Assembly: GCA_023268595.1 (NCBI GenBank)
Contig: JALQUD010000018.1
Span: forward strand, 1,712 to 8,353
DNA length: 6,642 nucleotides
Direction: 5' to 3'
DNA from: Candidatus Saccharimonadia bacterium
GTDB taxonomy: Bacteria; Patescibacteriota; Saccharimonadia; Saccharimonadales; UBA4665
Shown here: positions 5,101 to 6,642 of the stretch, piece by piece
Position numbering within the stretch: the first letter of the stretch is position 1
How the letters are laid out: the number at the start of each line of letters is the position of its first letter
The notes under the pieces: model-generated
Told to the model about the DNA's origin: nothing
The model's database searches: none
Seen by the model: only the letters and a program-made list of their open reading frames with translations
Program-made: the position numbers and the translations under genes

Positions 5101-6021
5101 ATGGCAAAACAAGATGACACGAGTGCCATCGAAGCAGCTGAAGCTGCCCAACTCGAAGTAGAAGCCGTCGAGGCAGAAACTGAAAAGCTTGACGCTACCA
5201 GCGACTCGAACCATGTCGCCAAGGCTGGCAAGCGCAGCGCCAAAGCTTTGAAAGAAGCCGAGGAACTGCAGGCCAAGGAAGAGCGCAAGATCGAGGACGC
5301 CGAAGAGGCCGAGAAGCCAAAGCAGAAGGCTAACCCGACCCGCACCCGCCTGGAGCGCCAGGGTAAGAAGTTCCGCGACGCAGCTAAGCTGGTCGAAGCC
5401 GACAAGGCCTACACCCTCAAGGAAGCTATCGAACTGGCCCAGAAGACCAGCCCGGTCAAGTTCGATGCCAGCGTCGAAGTCCACGTCAACCTGAGCGTCG
5501 ACCCACGCCACGCCGACCAGAACATCCGCGACAACCTGGTCCTGCCTGCCGGTACCGGCCGCGACATCAAGGTCGCCGTCTTTGACGACGAGAAGGTCGA
5601 AGGCGCCGATATCCAAGGCGTCGAAGAGCTGACCAAGGCCCTGGAAAAGGGCGAGATGAACTTTGACATCCTGATTGCCACCCCGGCCCAGATGCCAAAG
5701 CTTGGTAAGTTTGCCCGCGCCCTGGGTCCACGCGGCCTGATGCCTAACCCTAAGAGCGGTACCGTCACCACCGACGTCGCCAAGGCTGTCCGCGAAGCCA
5801 AGGCCGGCCGTGTCGAATACCGCGTCGACAGCACCGGTATCGTCCACCTGGCCGTCGGTAAGGTTTCCTTTGGCAGCGCCAAGCTCGACCAGAACCTGCA
5901 GGCCGTCTTTGCCAGCATCCGCGGCAACAAGCCTGCCAGCGTCAAGGGCACGTACGTCAAGGCTATCCACCTGAGCACCACGATGGGCCCATCCATCAAC
6001 GTCGCCATCAGCGAACTGTAG
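5101..6021 (+). CDS. rplA: 50S ribosomal protein L1, N-terminally extended
   Basis: L1 forms the mobile L1 stalk of the large subunit, which guides deacylated tRNA out of the E site, and it is a known translational repressor of its own mRNA. The core begins near residue 78 and aligns through 'YTLKEAIELAQ', 'VEVHVNLSVDPRHADQNIR', 'VLPAGTGR', the hallmark 'LGKFARALGPRGLMPNPKSG' (201-220) and 'STTMGPS' (292-298). The protein has 306 residues against about 230 in most bacteria. The excess is an Ala/Glu/Lys-rich tail (1-77), probably disordered or helical. I chose the ATG at 5101 because AAAGGAG precedes it by 5 bases; the in-frame GTG at 5056 lies inside the leader hairpin. A terminator follows, and rplJ and rplL are not adjacent. 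Confidence 0.96.
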   Translation: MAKQDDTSAIEAAEAAQLEVEAVEAETEKLDATSDSNHVAKAGKRSAKALKEAEELQAKEERKIEDAEEAEKPKQKANPTRTRLERQGKKFRDAAKLVEADKAYTLKEAIELAQKTSPVKFDASVEVHVNLSVDPRHADQNIRDNLVLPAGTGRDIKVAVFDDEKVEGADIQGVEELTKALEKGEMNFDILIATPAQMPKLGKFARALGPRGLMPNPKSGTVTTDVAKAVREAKAGRVEYRVDSTGIVHLAVGKVSFGSAKLDQNLQAVFASIRGNKPASVKGTYVKAIHLSTTMGPSINVAISEL

Positions 6022-6042
6022 TATTTAGGCGTTCACCACACG

Positions 6043-6069
6043 AAAGGCCTCCGCACGGAGGCCTTTTTA
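6043..6069 (+). terminator. Rho-independent terminator after rplA
   Basis: AAAGGCCTCCG (6043-6053) mirrors CGGAGGCCTTT (6056-6066) perfectly and is followed by two more T residues, making a five-T tract (6064-6068). On the minus strand it is followed by only TTT, so it may also act weakly for the converging gene that stops at 6121. Confidence 0.94.
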
Positions 6070-6120
6070 GTTGTGGCGCGTCTGCGACAAACGTCATCAC
6101 GCCGAAGCGGCAAGGCACCT

Positions 6121-6642
6121 TTATGGCTGGCGCAGGATGACGCCGCTCAACGGACCCACCGTAATGGACGTGACGCTCTTGCCCGACATATCAAGGTACG
6201 GTTTAGCCAACTGGACATTCCGTGAAGCGGACTTGTCCGCGTTCACGAATACCAAACCTTTGGAGTACTGGCGTTGGAATAAGTTGGTCTGCGGCTGGCT
6301 GCGAGCAGCTTGCGGTGTTCCCAGATCCCAGGAATACATGGCAGCATTATTGATCCAGCCCCCGGTCTGAGTGTCGACATTGCCCTCGACGTACGTCTGG
6401 GTGCCATCGTTCGCTAACAAATAACTGGCATAGCCGTATGATTGGCAGGTCTTACAGCTACCATCTTTGGTCTGGGCAGTGAAGACGCCAAGTTTGCCAC
6501 GGCTTATCATGCTGTCGACCTCGGCCATCTGCGCCTCCCAGCCGACTCCGTCGTACAGGGGCAGGTTGGCATCGCCGAAGGTAGTCCAGAACTCATCATA
6601 GCCGCCGGTGGTTCCGGCCGTATACTTATTCCACAGACCGGG
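6121..6642 (-). CDS. Putative glycoside hydrolase-like protein, C-terminal part (5' end outside window)
   Basis: The frame is open to the right edge, so only the last 173 residues are visible. The visible start of the fragment has the aromatic and acidic residues of a (beta/alpha)-barrel end ('YDEFWTTFGDANLPLYDGVG'), followed by 'WEAQMAEVDSMISRGKLGVF'. A C-terminal beta-rich stretch contains 'GLVFVNADKSASRNVQLAKPYLDMSGK' and 'ITVGPLSGVIL'. That ending, in which a '(R)-x-(F/Y)-x-x-G-x-V-x-V-N' strand leads to a terminal 'P-x-S-G-x-(I/V)-L' strand, is typical of uncharacterised putative glycosidases (GHL15-like) with a terminal beta-sandwich. A CxxC pair ('SCKTCQ') lies in the middle. Catalytic residues and any signal peptide would be upstream, so the activity is unproven. 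It converges on rplA with 99 bp between. Confidence 0.6.
   Translation of the reverse strand, partial: PGLWNKYTAGTTGGYDEFWTTFGDANLPLYDGVGWEAQMAEVDSMISRGKLGVFTAQTKDGSCKTCQSYGYASYLLANDGTQTYVEGNVDTQTGGWINNAAMYSWDLGTPQAARSQPQTNLFQRQYSKGLVFVNADKSASRNVQLAKPYLDMSGKSVTSITVGPLSGVILRQP

Noticed and set aside
5002..5970. 322-codon open frame on the minus strand opposite rplA
   Set aside because: It is the antisense shadow of a strongly biased GC-rich gene. rplA on the plus strand is certain, with promoter, ribosome-binding site and terminator; the antisense frame has none and would run over the terminator-promoter structures.
6071..6370. 99-codon plus-strand frame after rplA
   Set aside because: It lies opposite the hydrolase-like minus-strand gene, starts within the end of the rplA terminator region, and has no ribosome-binding site.

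Overview
The window reads like part of the chromosome of a Patescibacteria/CPR bacterium, most likely Candidatus Saccharibacteria (TM7). This is inference from protein style, not a database match. SecE has a single membrane span behind a basic tail of about 100 residues and ends in a 'VDYGLDKAF'-type C-terminus. L1 carries a charged extension of about 77 residues, and the canonical secE-nusG-rplK-rplA cluster is split up. All reading frames use the standard code with TAA/TAG stops, and the DNA is moderately GC-rich by eye.

Layout. Positions 2-973 (+) hold the 3' part of a sensor histidine kinase (PAS remnant, HisKA, HATPase_c). Convergent to it, 1018-2517 (-) encodes a multi-span membrane family-2 glycosyltransferase that may be read from a leaderless mRNA. 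A gene-free stretch of about 400 bp (2518-2913) follows. It holds a long AT-rich inverted repeat, a good sigma70-type promoter and an intrinsic terminator located between that promoter and the next gene. The housekeeping block is entirely on the plus strand: secE (2914-3384), nusG (3435-3980), a terminator, a strong promoter with a structured leader, rplK (4172-4603), a terminator, a 105-residue gene of unknown function (4676-4993), a strong extended -10 promoter, a leader that looks like the 23S rRNA binding site of L1, rplA (5101-6021), and a terminator. The right edge (6121-6642, minus strand) is the C-terminal part of a protein resembling a putative glycoside hydrolase.

How the genes work together. 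SecE is part of the SecYEG translocon. NusG couples RNA polymerase to ribosomes and Rho. L11 and L1 form the two mobile stalk regions of the 50S subunit. In many bacteria rplK and rplA share one mRNA, and L1 represses both. Here rplK and rplA each have a promoter and a terminator, with an unknown gene between them. The only L1-site-like element I see lies directly over the rplA ribosome-binding site, which suggests L1 represses itself alone. L11 also has serine at position 26, where bacteria nearly always have proline; that residue forms part of the thiopeptide antibiotic site. The flanking kinase, glycosyltransferase and hydrolase-like genes are probably surface or envelope functions unrelated to the ribosomal block.
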